64,000 nt of DNA, taken from Marinobacter sp. F4218. Its GTDB lineage: Bacteria; Pseudomonadota; Gammaproteobacteria; Pseudomonadales; Oleiphilaceae. Each line of letters begins with the position of its first letter. Positions within the stretch are counted from its first letter, which is position 1. Positions 17,361 through 26,359 of this stretch are shown here, piece by piece. The notes beneath the pieces were generated by a model. It searched no databases, was not told the DNA's origin, and saw nothing but the letters and a program-made list of their open reading frames with translations. The stretch is taken from contig NZ_JAHZIL010000004.1 of NCBI RefSeq assembly GCF_019443085.1, positions 496,001 through 560,000 on the forward strand. The letters run 5' to 3'. The translations under genes were made by a program, and so were the position numbers.

Positions 17361-17717
17361 ATGCTGAAACAACAGAGCCACATCGTGGCGCCGATTCCGG
17401 ACGAACTTCGCACCAGGGCACTTTACACAGTAAACGAGCTCCGGGAGCGCGGCAAAGCCGATAAGGAGGCCATAGACAAGCTGTTTGAACTTATTGTGGA
17501 GCTCACCGAGTCGGGGCTGGACTTCTTTTTCCTCGAGCCTCTACGTCGCCTTAACGCCAGCAGCATGATGTTGGGAATGGCCCGGATGGGCATCAGCAGC
17601 ATGCTCAAAGGCAGCAAAATGGTGGTTCACAAAGTCCTGAAAAAACTGGACGACAAGAGCCTGGCAGCCATTCTCGACTTCATAGACGAAATCATACACG
17701 AGCCGGAACAGGGCTGA
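17361..17717 (+). CDS. Conserved-looking hypothetical protein
   Basis: 118 aa from ATG 17361, with AAGAGGAA at good spacing; a longer reading from 17322 lacks an SD. Unrecognised. It appears all-helical: an amphipathic N-terminal half (RTRALYTVNELRERGKADKEAID), a short hydrophobic patch (GLDFFFLEPL), a Met-rich segment (SSMMLGMARMGISSML) and an acidic C terminus (DFIDEIIHEPEQG). No signal peptide or catalytic motif. It converges with alr, 23 bases away. Confidence 0.7.
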   Translation: MLKQQSHIVAPIPDELRTRALYTVNELRERGKADKEAIDKLFELIVELTESGLDFFFLEPLRRLNASSMMLGMARMGISSMLKGSKMVVHKVLKKLDDKSLAAILDFIDEIIHEPEQG

Positions 17718-17740
17718 ACCGTCTTCGCACCCTGACCAGC

Positions 17741-18817
17741 TTACCGGTACTCTCTTGGCACCCGTGCGGTGATGCCGGTAAGCAGCTCGTAGGAAATCGT
17801 TCCGGCACATGTCGCCACTTCGTCAACGCCCACCGTTGGCCCCCAAAGCTCCACCGGATCACCTTCCCTCGCATCCGGCGCGTTACTCAGATCGACTGCG
17901 AGCATGTCCATTGAGACCCGGCCGATCAACCGGATCCGCTGGCCATTCACGGCGGCAGGCGTGCCAGTGCCTGCATGACGGGGGTACCCGTCACCGTAAC
18001 CGATAGCAACCATGCCCATGCGGGTATCCCGGTCCGCCACGAAACCGCCGCCATACCCCACCGTCTCGCCGGCCCGCACGGTTCGGGTGGTGATCAGTGG
18101 AGCTTCAAGTGACATCACGGGCTTCAGCCCCAACTCGGGGCCAATCTTGGCCAGCATGGGCGACCCGCCGTACAGCATGATGCCCGGACGGCTCCAGTCA
18201 AACATAGGCTGACCGGGAATAAAGTGGGCGGCGGAATTACCGACACTTCGCATCAGCTCCGGCCAGTGCGCTGTCGCTTCCTCAAAACGCGCGGTCTGCT
18301 CGGCGGTCATCGAGCTGTCGAGGTCATCGGCGCAGGCAAAGTGGGTTACAAAACCCAGCAGGCCTGGACGGGCACCGATTGCATCCAACTTCCTCATCAC
18401 CTCGGCCAGTTCGGCGGGCAGGAACCCAAGACGGTTCATCCCGGTGTTTACCTTGACCCAGAACGTTGGCCGCGCCGCCATTTGGTCCAGCCAGGCAAGC
18501 TGGTGATGACTGTGCAGAACCGGCTCAAAACCTTGCCGTACACACAGCCCGAGATCCCCGGGAGCATGAACACCCTGAAGCATCACCACCGGCTGCCGCA
18601 GCCCGGCGTCGCGAATGGCGAGCGCCTCTTCCAGGCAGGCGACCGCGTATTTCGGAGCATCGTTCGCGAGGGCCTGCGCCACGGGCACAATGCCATGACC
18701 GTAACCATCGGCCTTGACCACCGCCATAGCCTGCGCCGGGCCAGCATGCTCGCAGGCCAACCGGTAATTCTGGCGCAACGCCCCCAGATCAATACGGGCA
18801 ACAGTGCTTCGGGGCAT
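17741..18817 (-). CDS. alr: Alanine racemase
   Basis: 358 aa fold-type III PLP enzyme converting L-Ala to D-Ala for peptidoglycan. The PLP lysine is in AVVKADGYGHG near the N terminus; the second catalytic base Tyr is in RLIGRVSMDML-region context, and the C terminus has the VGYGDGYPRH-type motif. Its ATG shares one base with the dnaB stop (TGATG), indicating translational coupling in the dnaB-alr order common in Gammaproteobacteria. Confidence 0.96.
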   Translation of the reverse strand: MPRSTVARIDLGALRQNYRLACEHAGPAQAMAVVKADGYGHGIVPVAQALANDAPKYAVACLEEALAIRDAGLRQPVVMLQGVHAPGDLGLCVRQGFEPVLHSHHQLAWLDQMAARPTFWVKVNTGMNRLGFLPAELAEVMRKLDAIGARPGLLGFVTHFACADDLDSSMTAEQTARFEEATAHWPELMRSVGNSAAHFIPGQPMFDWSRPGIMLYGGSPMLAKIGPELGLKPVMSLEAPLITTRTVRAGETVGYGGGFVADRDTRMGMVAIGYGDGYPRHAGTGTPAAVNGQRIRLIGRVSMDMLAVDLSNAPDAREGDPVELWGPTVGVDEVATCAGTISYELLTGITARVPREYR

Positions 18818-20223
18818 CAGTAATCACCACCGTAATCGCCATAATCACCGTGCGCCAGATCTTCAAACTTGGTGTATTTCCCGATAAAGGCCAGACGGAT
18901 CGTGCCGATGGGGCCGTTCCGCTGTTTGCCGATGATGATTTCGGCAATGCCCTTATCCGAAGTGTCCTCGTTATAAACCTCGTCGCGGTAGACGAACATG
19001 ATGACGTCGGCGTCCTGCTCGATCGCACCGGATTCCCGCAAATCCGAGTTCACCGGGCGCTTGTTGGGCCGCTGCTCCAGGCTCCGGTTCAGCTGCGACA
19101 GGGCCACCACCGGACAGCTCAATTCCTTGGCGATCCCCTTCAGGGAGCGGGAGATTTCGGAGATCTCCGCGGTCCGGCCCTCGGTGTTGCCCGGCACGCG
19201 CATCAACTGAAGGTAATCGACCATGATCAGGCCGATCTTGCCGTCGTTCTCCCGGGCGATTCGCCGGGCCCGCGACCGCATTTCCGTGGGACTCAGGCCC
19301 GGCGTGTCATCGATGTAGAGCGGCTTGTCCTTGAGCAGACTGACAGCCGAGGTCAGGCGCGGCCAGTCGTCTTCCTCAAGCTTGCCGCCGCGGACCTTGG
19401 TCTGATCAATACGACCCAGGGAGGACAGCATCCTCATGGCCAGGGCATCCGCCGGCATTTCCATGCTGAAAACCAGGACCGGCGTGCCGGTGCTGATCAG
19501 CGCGTTCTCAACAATGTTCATGGCGAAGGTGGTCTTACCCATGGAAGGCCGCCCCGCGACGATGATCAGGTCGGCCGGCTGCATACCGGAGGTCCGGTCA
19601 TCCAGGTCCCGGAACCCGGTGGTCAGGCCCGTGGTCTGCTCGCCCGATTCGAACAGCTCTTCAATACGGCTTAGCGTCTTGGTCAGTATTGGATTGATGG
19701 CCTGGGGGCCGGAACCTTCCTTGACGCGAGACTCCGCAATCTGGAACACATTGCGTTCGGCTTCATCGAGGATCTCGTTACTGTTTCGCCCCTGGGGATT
19801 GAACGCAGAATCCGAAATCTTGCCGGAGACCTCCACCAGTTGGCGCAGGACCGAACGCTCGCGAACGATATCGGCATAGGCCCGGATATTCGCGGCACCT
19901 GGAGTTTTCTCGGCCAGCTCGGCAAGGTAGGCCAATCCGCCGGCATCTTCGATGTCGCCGGCGCGTTCGAGAAATTCCGCCAGGGTGACAACATCCAGAG
20001 GCTCACTTTCACTGGCCAGTCGCTCGACAGCACCGAAAATGAGACGGTGATCCTGCCGGTAGAAATCGACAGCAGAAATGATCTCTGAAATCTCGTCAAA
20101 CCGGCGATTGTCCAGCATCAGGCCACCGAGTACCGCCTGCTCCGCCTCGACGGAATGCGGGGGGACCTTGATGCGACTGGTTTCTAGATCAGAGTTGGCG
20201 GATTTCAGGTTGGGCTTGGCCAT
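18817..20223 (-). CDS. dnaB: Replicative DNA helicase
   Basis: 468 aa, normal length. Unwinds DNA ahead of the replication fork as a hexamer. An N-terminal DnaG-interaction domain (about 20-125, starting PPHSVEAEQAVLGGLM), a linker, and a RecA-like core with Walker A GRPSMGKTT (about 228-236), Walker B-like IMVDYLQLM and the arginine-finger region. It ends GDYGDYGGDY. No intein. Upstream is a terminator-like stem after rplI, so dnaB-alr probably has its own promoter in 20224-20320. Confidence 0.97.
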   Translation of the reverse strand: MAKPNLKSANSDLETSRIKVPPHSVEAEQAVLGGLMLDNRRFDEISEIISAVDFYRQDHRLIFGAVERLASESEPLDVVTLAEFLERAGDIEDAGGLAYLAELAEKTPGAANIRAYADIVRERSVLRQLVEVSGKISDSAFNPQGRNSNEILDEAERNVFQIAESRVKEGSGPQAINPILTKTLSRIEELFESGEQTTGLTTGFRDLDDRTSGMQPADLIIVAGRPSMGKTTFAMNIVENALISTGTPVLVFSMEMPADALAMRMLSSLGRIDQTKVRGGKLEEDDWPRLTSAVSLLKDKPLYIDDTPGLSPTEMRSRARRIARENDGKIGLIMVDYLQLMRVPGNTEGRTAEISEISRSLKGIAKELSCPVVALSQLNRSLEQRPNKRPVNSDLRESGAIEQDADVIMFVYRDEVYNEDTSDKGIAEIIIGKQRNGPIGTIRLAFIGKYTKFEDLAHGDYGDYGGDY

Positions 20224-20320
20224 AACAACGTCTTCAGCTGGATACCACGAAGCCCACAGTTTACGGGGAACGCTTCGGGAATGGGAGAGGCTTACAGAAA
20301 GCTAAGAATACCAGAAAGCA

Positions 20321-20353
20321 ACGGGCCCGAAACCGTCTCCGGCTCGGGCCCGT
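20321..20353 (-). terminator. Terminator-like stem after rplI
   Basis: Perfect 10-bp inverted repeat (arms 20321-20330 and 20344-20353) with a 13-base loop, 49 bases after the rplI stop. On the minus strand it is followed by TTGCTTTCT, a weak U tract. Confidence 0.6.
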
Positions 20354-20402
20354 TCAATCAAGCGCGGCCGGGTTGCCCCGGCCTGGCCAATGTTGTTGCA
20401 GA

Positions 20403-20849
20403 TTACTCTGCAACAACCGCCAGCTTGACAGTTACTTCAACGTCAGAGTGCAGCTGCAGCTCGATATCATACTCGCCGGTCACGCGGATCGGACCTTCAG
20501 GCAGACGAACTTCGCTCTTCTCGACTTCAGTGCCACCGGTGGTGATCGCGTCTGCGATATCACGAACACCGATAGAACCGAACAGCTTGCCTTCCTCGCC
20601 AGCCTTGGAGCTGATGGTGAAAGACGCACCTTCCAGAGCTTCGGCGCGAGTCTTGGCAGCAGCCAGCTTCTCGGCAGCCGCTTTTTCAAGCTCTGCACGA
20701 CGCTCTTCGAACGCCTTCAGGTTCGCTTCAGTGGCAGGTACGGCCTTGCCATACGGAAGCAGGAAATTACGACCGTAACCGGCCTTGACCTTTACCTTGT
20801 CACCCAGGGATCCAAGGTTTGCTACTTTCTCGAGCAGAATAACTTCCAT
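20403..20849 (-). CDS. rplI: 50S ribosomal protein L9
   Basis: 148 aa, standard length for bL9, which binds 23S rRNA domain V. N-terminal domain [30 protein letters not shown] is the family signature; a long central helix (Ala/Glu/Lys-rich, about 45-75) connects to the C-terminal domain. Last gene of the rpsF-rpsR-DUF2232-rplI operon. Confidence 0.98.
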   Translation of the reverse strand: MEVILLEKVANLGSLGDKVKVKAGYGRNFLLPYGKAVPATEANLKAFEERRAELEKAAAEKLAAAKTRAEALEGASFTISSKAGEEGKLFGSIGVRDIADAITTGGTEVEKSEVRLPEGPIRVTGEYDIELQLHSDVEVTVKLAVVAE

Positions 20850-20869
20850 CTCGTTAACCTCTTCGTGCT

Positions 20870-21736
20870 TTATTCAGCCGGCCCGGCAGGGCTTATACGC
20901 CTCCGGATATCCAGCCAGCTATCCACAAAAGCCAGAACCACTAACAGAATCATCAGACTTGGGCCCAAAAGGATCAGCGCCACATAGAACATCGCCAACC
21001 AGTTCCCACTGAGCTTTTTCAAACCAACAACGCCGTGAACCAGGGCCAGGCTGGCCAGGAACAGCGGTGTTCCCGCAGCCCAGGCAAGCAGCATGGAGTT
21101 CAGCCCGAGAAGCGGGCCACCCACCATGGTCACCGCACACAATACCGCAATGGGCGCCGACAGCCGCAGGCCATGGAATTCCTTCCGGAATCCGCCGGGG
21201 TTATAGAGCCCCGCCTGCCAGGACCGCGCCAGCATGGTCATGCCCACACCCGTTGCCAGGTAGGTGCCTGCCATGCTCGCGTTCATGGTGTCCCGGATAA
21301 CCTTATCGAGGTCATCGCCGAGACTCTGCGCAATTTCGGCATTGTACTGTTGGTAAAAGCTCACCCCGGCCTGGACCAGATCGTCCAGCAGACCCGGGTA
21401 GATCACAGGCAACATCAGACCTGTGACGATTGCGAGAAAGCTTCCCGCAAGCAGGGCTTTTTCCCAGGACTGCGTGGTTCTGATCAGCGACGCCATGAGC
21501 ATAACCTGAAGCAGTACAGCCAGAGCGGTCGGGTCCTGCCCGAAAATGCTCCAGCCAAGTGCCGGAAGTAATGCCCAGAGCCCGATGTTGAGCCCCTGGC
21601 TGATGCCAAGCCTGAGAATAACCAGGCCAACAACGGCTGCGCCAATCCAGAACAACAAAGGTACCGCAGTCGTAACTGCTGCTACCCCGCCGGCCTGGAA
21701 GGGACCGCGCATTACATACTGTGCAAGTGCACGCAT
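20870..21736 (-). CDS. DUF2232 (YybS-like) membrane protein in the rpsF operon
   Basis: 288 aa polytopic membrane protein with about seven to eight helices and a cytoplasmic or periplasmic loop around residues 125-160. Its place between rpsR and rplI, its length and the segment [30 protein letters not shown] agree with the DUF2232/YybS-like proteins found at this position in Pseudomonas and relatives. Biochemical role unknown; the family resembles membrane subunits of energy-coupling transporters in topology, but no ATPase partner is nearby. Confidence 0.8.
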   Translation of the reverse strand: MRALAQYVMRGPFQAGGVAAVTTAVPLLFWIGAAVVGLVILRLGISQGLNIGLWALLPALGWSIFGQDPTALAVLLQVMLMASLIRTTQSWEKALLAGSFLAIVTGLMLPVIYPGLLDDLVQAGVSFYQQYNAEIAQSLGDDLDKVIRDTMNASMAGTYLATGVGMTMLARSWQAGLYNPGGFRKEFHGLRLSAPIAVLCAVTMVGGPLLGLNSMLLAWAAGTPLFLASLALVHGVVGLKKLSGNWLAMFYVALILLGPSLMILLVVLAFVDSWLDIRRRISPAGPAE

Positions 21737-21762
21737 GGTCCCAAGTCCTGTGTTTCTGTTAC

Positions 21763-21993
21763 TTAGTTATCGTGGCTGTCCGAGTACGGCAGCAGTGCCA
21801 GGTAGCGGGCACGCTTGATAGCGGTAGCCAGCTGACGCTGATAACGTGCTTTGGTGCCGGTAATGCGGCTGGGCACGATTTTGCCGGTTTCAGTGATGTA
21901 GCCTTTCAGGGTGTCCAGATCTTTGTAATCGATCTCCTTGACACCCTCTGCCGTGAAGCGGCAGAACTTACGACGTCTGAAAAAACGAGCCAT
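21763..21993 (-). CDS. rpsR: 30S ribosomal protein S18
   Basis: 76 aa, usual length. [25 protein letters not shown] is the family N terminus, with the basic rRNA-binding C-terminal stretch [25 protein letters not shown]. The single Cys (FCRF) is the position often involved in zinc-binding variants, but the other zinc ligands are absent. S18 pairs with S6 on the 30S platform, consistent with the neighbouring rpsF. Confidence 0.98.
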   Translation of the reverse strand: MARFFRRRKFCRFTAEGVKEIDYKDLDTLKGYITETGKIVPSRITGTKARYQRQLATAIKRARYLALLPYSDSHDN

Positions 21994-22018
21994 AACTTAA
22001 CTCCTCAACTCCGGTTAA

Positions 22019-22435
22019 TTACTCTTCTTCGTCCTGGGTTTCAGCACGCTGACGTGACTCGTCAGATTCGGCTGAACGACGCGGGCGATCATCTCCGCCA
22101 CGACGGTCTTCACGGGACTCGGAAGCTTTCATCGGGGACAGGTCTGTATCCGCACCATCGCGGCGCAGGATCATGTCGCGGATGATTGCATCGTTGAAAC
22201 GGAAGTTGTGAGTCAGCTCGTCCATCGCGGCCTGTGAACATTCAACGTTCATCAGTACGTAGTGAGCCTTGTGAATCTTGTTGATCGGGTATGCCAGGTG
22301 ACGACGGCCCCAATCTTCAAGGCGATGTACCTGACCGCCATCTTCAGTGATGACGCCGGTATAACGCTCGATCATCGCGGGCACCTGCTCGCTCTGATCC
22401 GGATGTACCATAAAAACGATTTCGTAGTGACGCAT
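22019..22435 (-). CDS. rpsF: 30S ribosomal protein S6
   Basis: 138 aa. [25 protein letters not shown] is the S6 signature. After the ferredoxin-like core (about 1-97) comes a 40-residue charged tail rich in Arg, Asp and Glu that ends RAETQDEEE; in E. coli the S6 tail is the target of RimK glutamylation, and the EE ending here would suit it. First gene of the operon; its mRNA leader is described separately. GGGAG lies 6 bases before the ATG. Confidence 0.98.
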   Translation of the reverse strand: MRHYEIVFMVHPDQSEQVPAMIERYTGVITEDGGQVHRLEDWGRRHLAYPINKIHKAHYVLMNVECSQAAMDELTHNFRFNDAIIRDMILRRDGADTDLSPMKASESREDRRGGDDRPRRSAESDESRQRAETQDEEE

Positions 22436-22560
22436 GAGTTCTCCCTACGGTTTAAACAGCTTTCTTTTCAACCTTCGGACGCCTGGCCCAACCGGTTAAA
22501 CGTGAAAGCAAGGAGGTGACAGCCTGGGCTGCCGTTTTTTTTGCTTTATCAATAAGGCTT
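22436..22560 (-). promoter_or_regulatory. rpsF mRNA leader with anti-SD-like element
   Basis: The minus-strand leader contains TCACCTCCTT (22510-22519), identical to the 3' end of 16S rRNA, and ends with ACCGTAGGGAG just before the rpsF ATG. The first could pair with the GGGAG ribosome binding site. The CCG next to the RBS recalls the CCG of the S6:S18-binding leader motif known for rpsF operons. Both regulatory roles are inference. Confidence 0.4.
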
Positions 22561-22614
22561 TACAAGAAAGGCTTGATCAAAAGCGAGATTTTGGAGGCCT
22601 GACAAGCAGGCAAT

Positions 22615-22640
22615 ACAAAACCACCCCTTGGAAAAGGGGT
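22615..22640 (-). terminator. Intrinsic terminator after rlmB
   Basis: 7-bp stem (arms 22623-22629 and 22634-22640, loop of four) followed on the minus strand by GGTTTTG. It lies 38 bases after the rlmB stop. Confidence 0.65.
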
Positions 22641-22677
22641 CACGTATTCTAGGCGGCCGGGGGCTTCTGTGCAAGGG

Positions 22678-23415
22678 TTAACCAAGTCGCTGGCGCAGGG
22701 CTTCGTATAGGCAAACACCCGTAGCCACGGATACGTTGAGGCTATCCACGTGACCCAGCATCGGAATATTGATGAGCTGGTCGCAGTGCTCCCGGGTCAG
22801 ACGACGCATGCCTTTGCCCTCGGCGCCCATGACCAGGGCCACTGCTCCCTTGAAGTCAGCCTGAAACAGCGTGGCACTGGCCTCACCCGCGGTACCAATT
22901 AACCAGACCCCCTGATCCTTAAGGGTTCGCAGAAACCGCGCCAGATTGGTCACCCGAACAAACGGCACAGTTTCCGCCGCTCCGCACGCCACCTTTCGGG
23001 CCACCGGGGTCAGTGACGCGGATTTGTCCTTCGGGACCACGACGGCCTGAACGCCGACCGCATCAGCCGTGCGCATGCACGCCCCGAGGTTGTGAGGATC
23101 AGTTACGCCGTCCAGTACCAGCAGAAACGGCGGCTTGTCACTGCCAGCGAGTTGGGCCAGCAGATCATCTTCCGTCCATTCACGGCTTTCACTGACCGCC
23201 GCCACAATGCCCTGATGGACACCGGACACCCGCTCATCCAGTTCCCTGCGATGCACCACCTTCCAGCGAACGCCAAGGCTATCAAGGGCGTCGGTGACAC
23301 TTTTTACCCGCTTATCCTGACGACCGGTCTGGATCCAGACCTGCTGCAACCGCTCAGGCTCACGCTTGAGAACCGCCTCAACCGCATGCCAACCAAATAC
23401 AAACTCTCCGGACAC
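22678..23415 (-). CDS. rlmB: 23S rRNA (guanosine-2251-2'-O)-methyltransferase
   Basis: 245 aa SPOUT enzyme that methylates G2251 in the peptidyl-transferase P loop. N-terminal substrate-binding domain (1-75) and a C-terminal trefoil-knot domain with the conserved motifs LVLDGVTDPHNLGACMRTAD (motif 1), VMGAEGKGMRRL (motif 2) and IPMLGHVDSLNVSVA (motif 3). It starts 15 bases after the rnr stop, the classic rnr-rlmB operon. Confidence 0.97.
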   Translation of the reverse strand: MSGEFVFGWHAVEAVLKREPERLQQVWIQTGRQDKRVKSVTDALDSLGVRWKVVHRRELDERVSGVHQGIVAAVSESREWTEDDLLAQLAGSDKPPFLLVLDGVTDPHNLGACMRTADAVGVQAVVVPKDKSASLTPVARKVACGAAETVPFVRVTNLARFLRTLKDQGVWLIGTAGEASATLFQADFKGAVALVMGAEGKGMRRLTREHCDQLINIPMLGHVDSLNVSVATGVCLYEALRQRLG

Positions 23416-23430
23416 TGGCTTTGTTTCCTG

Positions 23431-26001
23431 TTACTTGCGGGATTTCCGTTTTTTATCGCCCTGACCGGACTTCTTGCCTTTCTCCAATGCGAGCTTGGCA
23501 GCCTGAGCAACCAGCTCATCCCTGGCCGATGGCGGCTCATTATCTGCACTGGAAGGCTTGGCGGGCGTAGCGGGTTTAGCGGGCGGCTTGCCACCGGATT
23601 TTTTGCGCGGACGCTTCAGCTCACCTTCAGCCGGCGCACGCCCTTTCGGACCCGATTTTTCCCGGGCTCCCGCCTTGCCTTTTCCACCGGTACGCTTGCC
23701 CTTCCCCTTGCCACGCTCATCGCCCTTGGGAACAGCCAGAGCGTCACGATCCGCCTGACGGTGCACTGGGTCGCTGATCAGTTCCAGGTCGATCTTGCGA
23801 TCCTCCATGCCGACTCGAACGACCTTGACCCGGACCTCATCGCCAAGCCTGAAGCTCATCGCGGTGTGCTCCCCGATCAGCCGATGCTTGGCGGCGTCGT
23901 GGTGGAAGTAATCCCCGCTCAGGGTCGACACATGGACCAGGCCCTCGATGTAAACACCGGACAGCTCCACGAAGAATCCGAAAGGCACCACAGCCGCAAT
24001 AACGCCGTCGTATTCCTCCCCGACGTGGTCACGGAGGTACTCGCACTTGAGCCAGGCCATGACGTCCCGGGTAGCGTCATCCGCCCTCCGCTCGGCCATC
24101 GAAGTATGCTCGCCCAGGCGTTCCATCTGGGGGAAATCGTAGGGATATTCGGCCAGCGCCGGGTCAGATTTCGGCGGCTTGACCACGTCTTTTGACGCGT
24201 TTTCGCCGTGAACAACGGACTTGACTGCCCGGTGGGCGATCAAATCCGGGTAACGCCGGATTGGCGAGGTGAAATGCGCGTAGCCCGCAAAGCCAAGGCC
24301 GAAGTGGCCCCCTTCCTCAGGGCTGTATACCGCCTGACTGAGGGAGCGCAGCATGACCGTCTGAATAACATTCGCGTCCGACCGTTCGGCAATTTCGGAG
24401 AGCAACGCCTGATAATCGGCGGACGTGGGATTGTCTCCGCCACCAAGCTGCAGCCCCAACTCGCCCAGGAACAGTCTGACCGCATTCAGGCGCTCTTCGG
24501 AGGGCCCATCGTGGACCCGATAAAGCGCAGGAATCTTATGTTTCTTGAGGAATCGAGCTGTGGCAACGTTCGCACACAACATGCACTCCTCGATGATCTT
24601 ATGGGCGTCGTTACGGGTAACCGGCACAATCTCTTCGATTTTCCGATTCGCATCGAAGACGATCTTGGTTTCCGTGGTTTCGAAATCGATCGCACCGCGT
24701 TCGGTCCGCGCCTCGCGCAGCAGCTGATAAAGCCCGTACAGATTATGCAGCTGCGGGAGGACGTGGGCGTACTGCTCCGACAGACGATAGCCCGACTCGG
24801 AGTCGGGGTGCTCCAGCATGTCGCTTACCTTGTTGTAGGTAAGGCGCGCATGGCTGTACATCACCGCCTGATAAAAGCTGTAGCCACTGATGTTGCCAGC
24901 AGCACTGATGGTCATGTCGGCCACCATACACAGGCGATCGACGCCCGGATTCAGCGAGCAGAGGCCGTTCGAGAGTTTCTCCGGCAGCATCGGAACCACA
25001 TGATCCGGAAAGTACACCGAGGTACTGCGATTCACTGCCTCTTCATCGAGTGGCGTACCGGGACGGACGTAGTGGGAAACGTCGGCTATTGCGACAATCA
25101 GGCGGTATCCGCCCCGCGGCCGGGGCTCACAGTAGACCGCGTCATCGAAATCCCGAGCGGTTTCGTCATCAATGGTCACCAACCGGAGATTGCGGATATC
25201 AACACGATTTTCCTTGTCTTTTTCGGTGACTTCTTCCGGAATCTTTGCCACCTGCTCGCCCACCGACGGCGGCCAGCTGTGGGGGATATCGTATGAGCGA
25301 ATGGCGACATCGATTTCCATGCCGGGCGCCATGTGCTCGCCCAACACCTCGACCACTTTCCCCAGGGGCTGGGTACGAACACTTGGCTGACGGATGATAT
25401 CCACCACCACGTACTGCCCGTGACGGGCTTCCCCGGCATGTTCCTGGGGAATCAGAACCTCGTGGTTGATGCGGGCATTCTCCGGCACCACGAAACTGAT
25501 CCCGCTTTCCAGGAAGAAACGCCCGACCGTCTGACTGGTCCGATACTCGAGAACCTCGACAATCGCGCCTTCCCGGCGCCCACGATCGTCAACCCGATCA
25601 ACCCTGGCAGCCACCCGGTCGCCATGAAACACCTGCCGCATCTGACGCGCGGTCAGAAACAGGTCAGAGCCACCATCATCCGGAACCAGAAAACCGAAAC
25701 CATCTTTGTGACCAATCACCCGGCCGGTGACAAGATCGGCCTCTTCGATCGGGAGGTAGGCACCGCGACGATTGCAAATGAGCTGGCCATCCCGACACAT
25801 TGCGATCAGGCGCCGGCGCAGGGCCTCAATGCCCTCGGGCGAGGTTTGCCCCAGCTCCTCACAAAGTGTTTCGTGAGTTGCCGGCGCACCCCGGTCTTTC
25901 AGGTGTTCGAGAATGAATTCCCGGCTCTGTATGGGGTTCTCGTAGTTCTGGGCCTCACGGCTGGCGTGAGGATCCCGGTCAGTTTTCTTCCTGGCAACCA
26001 T
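23431..26001 (-). CDS. rnr: Ribonuclease R
   Basis: 856 aa from ATG 26001, chosen over 26019 because AAGGAT lies at good spacing before it. 3'-5' exoribonuclease that degrades structured RNA. Domains: winged-helix (about 25-90), two cold-shock domains (about 90-240), the RNB catalytic domain (about 260-590) with the metal-binding TIDDETARDFDDAVY, an S1 domain (about 640-720), and a long basic tail (about 735-856) rich in Lys, Gly and Pro. Partner gene rlmB follows directly. Confidence 0.97.
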   Translation of the reverse strand: MVARKKTDRDPHASREAQNYENPIQSREFILEHLKDRGAPATHETLCEELGQTSPEGIEALRRRLIAMCRDGQLICNRRGAYLPIEEADLVTGRVIGHKDGFGFLVPDDGGSDLFLTARQMRQVFHGDRVAARVDRVDDRGRREGAIVEVLEYRTSQTVGRFFLESGISFVVPENARINHEVLIPQEHAGEARHGQYVVVDIIRQPSVRTQPLGKVVEVLGEHMAPGMEIDVAIRSYDIPHSWPPSVGEQVAKIPEEVTEKDKENRVDIRNLRLVTIDDETARDFDDAVYCEPRPRGGYRLIVAIADVSHYVRPGTPLDEEAVNRSTSVYFPDHVVPMLPEKLSNGLCSLNPGVDRLCMVADMTISAAGNISGYSFYQAVMYSHARLTYNKVSDMLEHPDSESGYRLSEQYAHVLPQLHNLYGLYQLLREARTERGAIDFETTETKIVFDANRKIEEIVPVTRNDAHKIIEECMLCANVATARFLKKHKIPALYRVHDGPSEERLNAVRLFLGELGLQLGGGDNPTSADYQALLSEIAERSDANVIQTVMLRSLSQAVYSPEEGGHFGLGFAGYAHFTSPIRRYPDLIAHRAVKSVVHGENASKDVVKPPKSDPALAEYPYDFPQMERLGEHTSMAERRADDATRDVMAWLKCEYLRDHVGEEYDGVIAAVVPFGFFVELSGVYIEGLVHVSTLSGDYFHHDAAKHRLIGEHTAMSFRLGDEVRVKVVRVGMEDRKIDLELISDPVHRQADRDALAVPKGDERGKGKGKRTGGKGKAGAREKSGPKGRAPAEGELKRPRKKSGGKPPAKPATPAKPSSADNEPPSARDELVAQAAKLALEKGKKSGQGDKKRKSRK

Positions 26002-26142
26002 TCGGATCCTTGCTGTCATACTGCACCGGATCGGCGCAGGTTCATTCGTTTGCCATGCAGTATAACGTTGGGATGGCGCACCTGCCTAACATGGAGACAA
26101 GAATAGGCATAATTACCTGCCAACCTTTTTTGCAAAAAGTGT

Positions 26143-26171
26143 TTGACAGGTTTTCCGGGAATTATTAAAGT
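26143..26171 (+). promoter_or_regulatory. Probable promoter of tRNA-Leu
   Basis: TTGACA (26143-26148), 17-base spacer, TAAAGT (26166-26171). Consensus -35 with a moderate -10, about 80 bases upstream of the tRNA on the same strand. Confidence 0.6.
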
Positions 26172-26256
26172 ACGCGCCATCGGTTGGGGGACACACTCTG
26201 GCCTTGGCAGAAAGGCCCAGTTTTCAATAAACTAACGGCTAATCTGCAAATCACCT

Positions 26257-26343
26257 GCCGAGGTGGTGAAATTGGTAGACACGCTAGCTTCAGGTGCTAG
26301 TGGGGGCAACCCCGTGGAGGTTCAAGTCCTCTCCTCGGCACCA
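26257..26343 (+). tRNA. tRNA-Leu (CAG)
   Basis: 87 nt class II tRNA with encoded CCA. Acceptor GCCGAGG/CCTCGGC is perfect; anticodon stem CTAGC/GCTAG with loop TTCAGGT (anticodon CAG); long variable arm TGGGGGCAACCCCGT; T loop TTCAAGT. The long variable arm and the anticodon confirm leucine. Confidence 0.97.
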
Positions 26344-26359
26344 TTCTTCCCTGAATGGT
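26340..26359 (+). terminator. Hairpin overlapping the tRNA-Leu 3' end
   Basis: 7-bp stem ACCATTC/GAATGGT (26340-26346, 26353-26359) directly at the CCA end. There is no U run after it; it may be a weak terminator or a processing structure. Confidence 0.35.

Noticed and set aside
22572-22580. TTGATCAA as an Anr half-site pair in the rpsF-rlmB gap
   Set aside because: The two halves have no 4-base spacer, so they do not form an Fnr/Anr site.
24208-25296. 362-codon plus-strand frame opposite rnr
   Set aside because: RNase R RNB motifs are on the minus strand through the same DNA.
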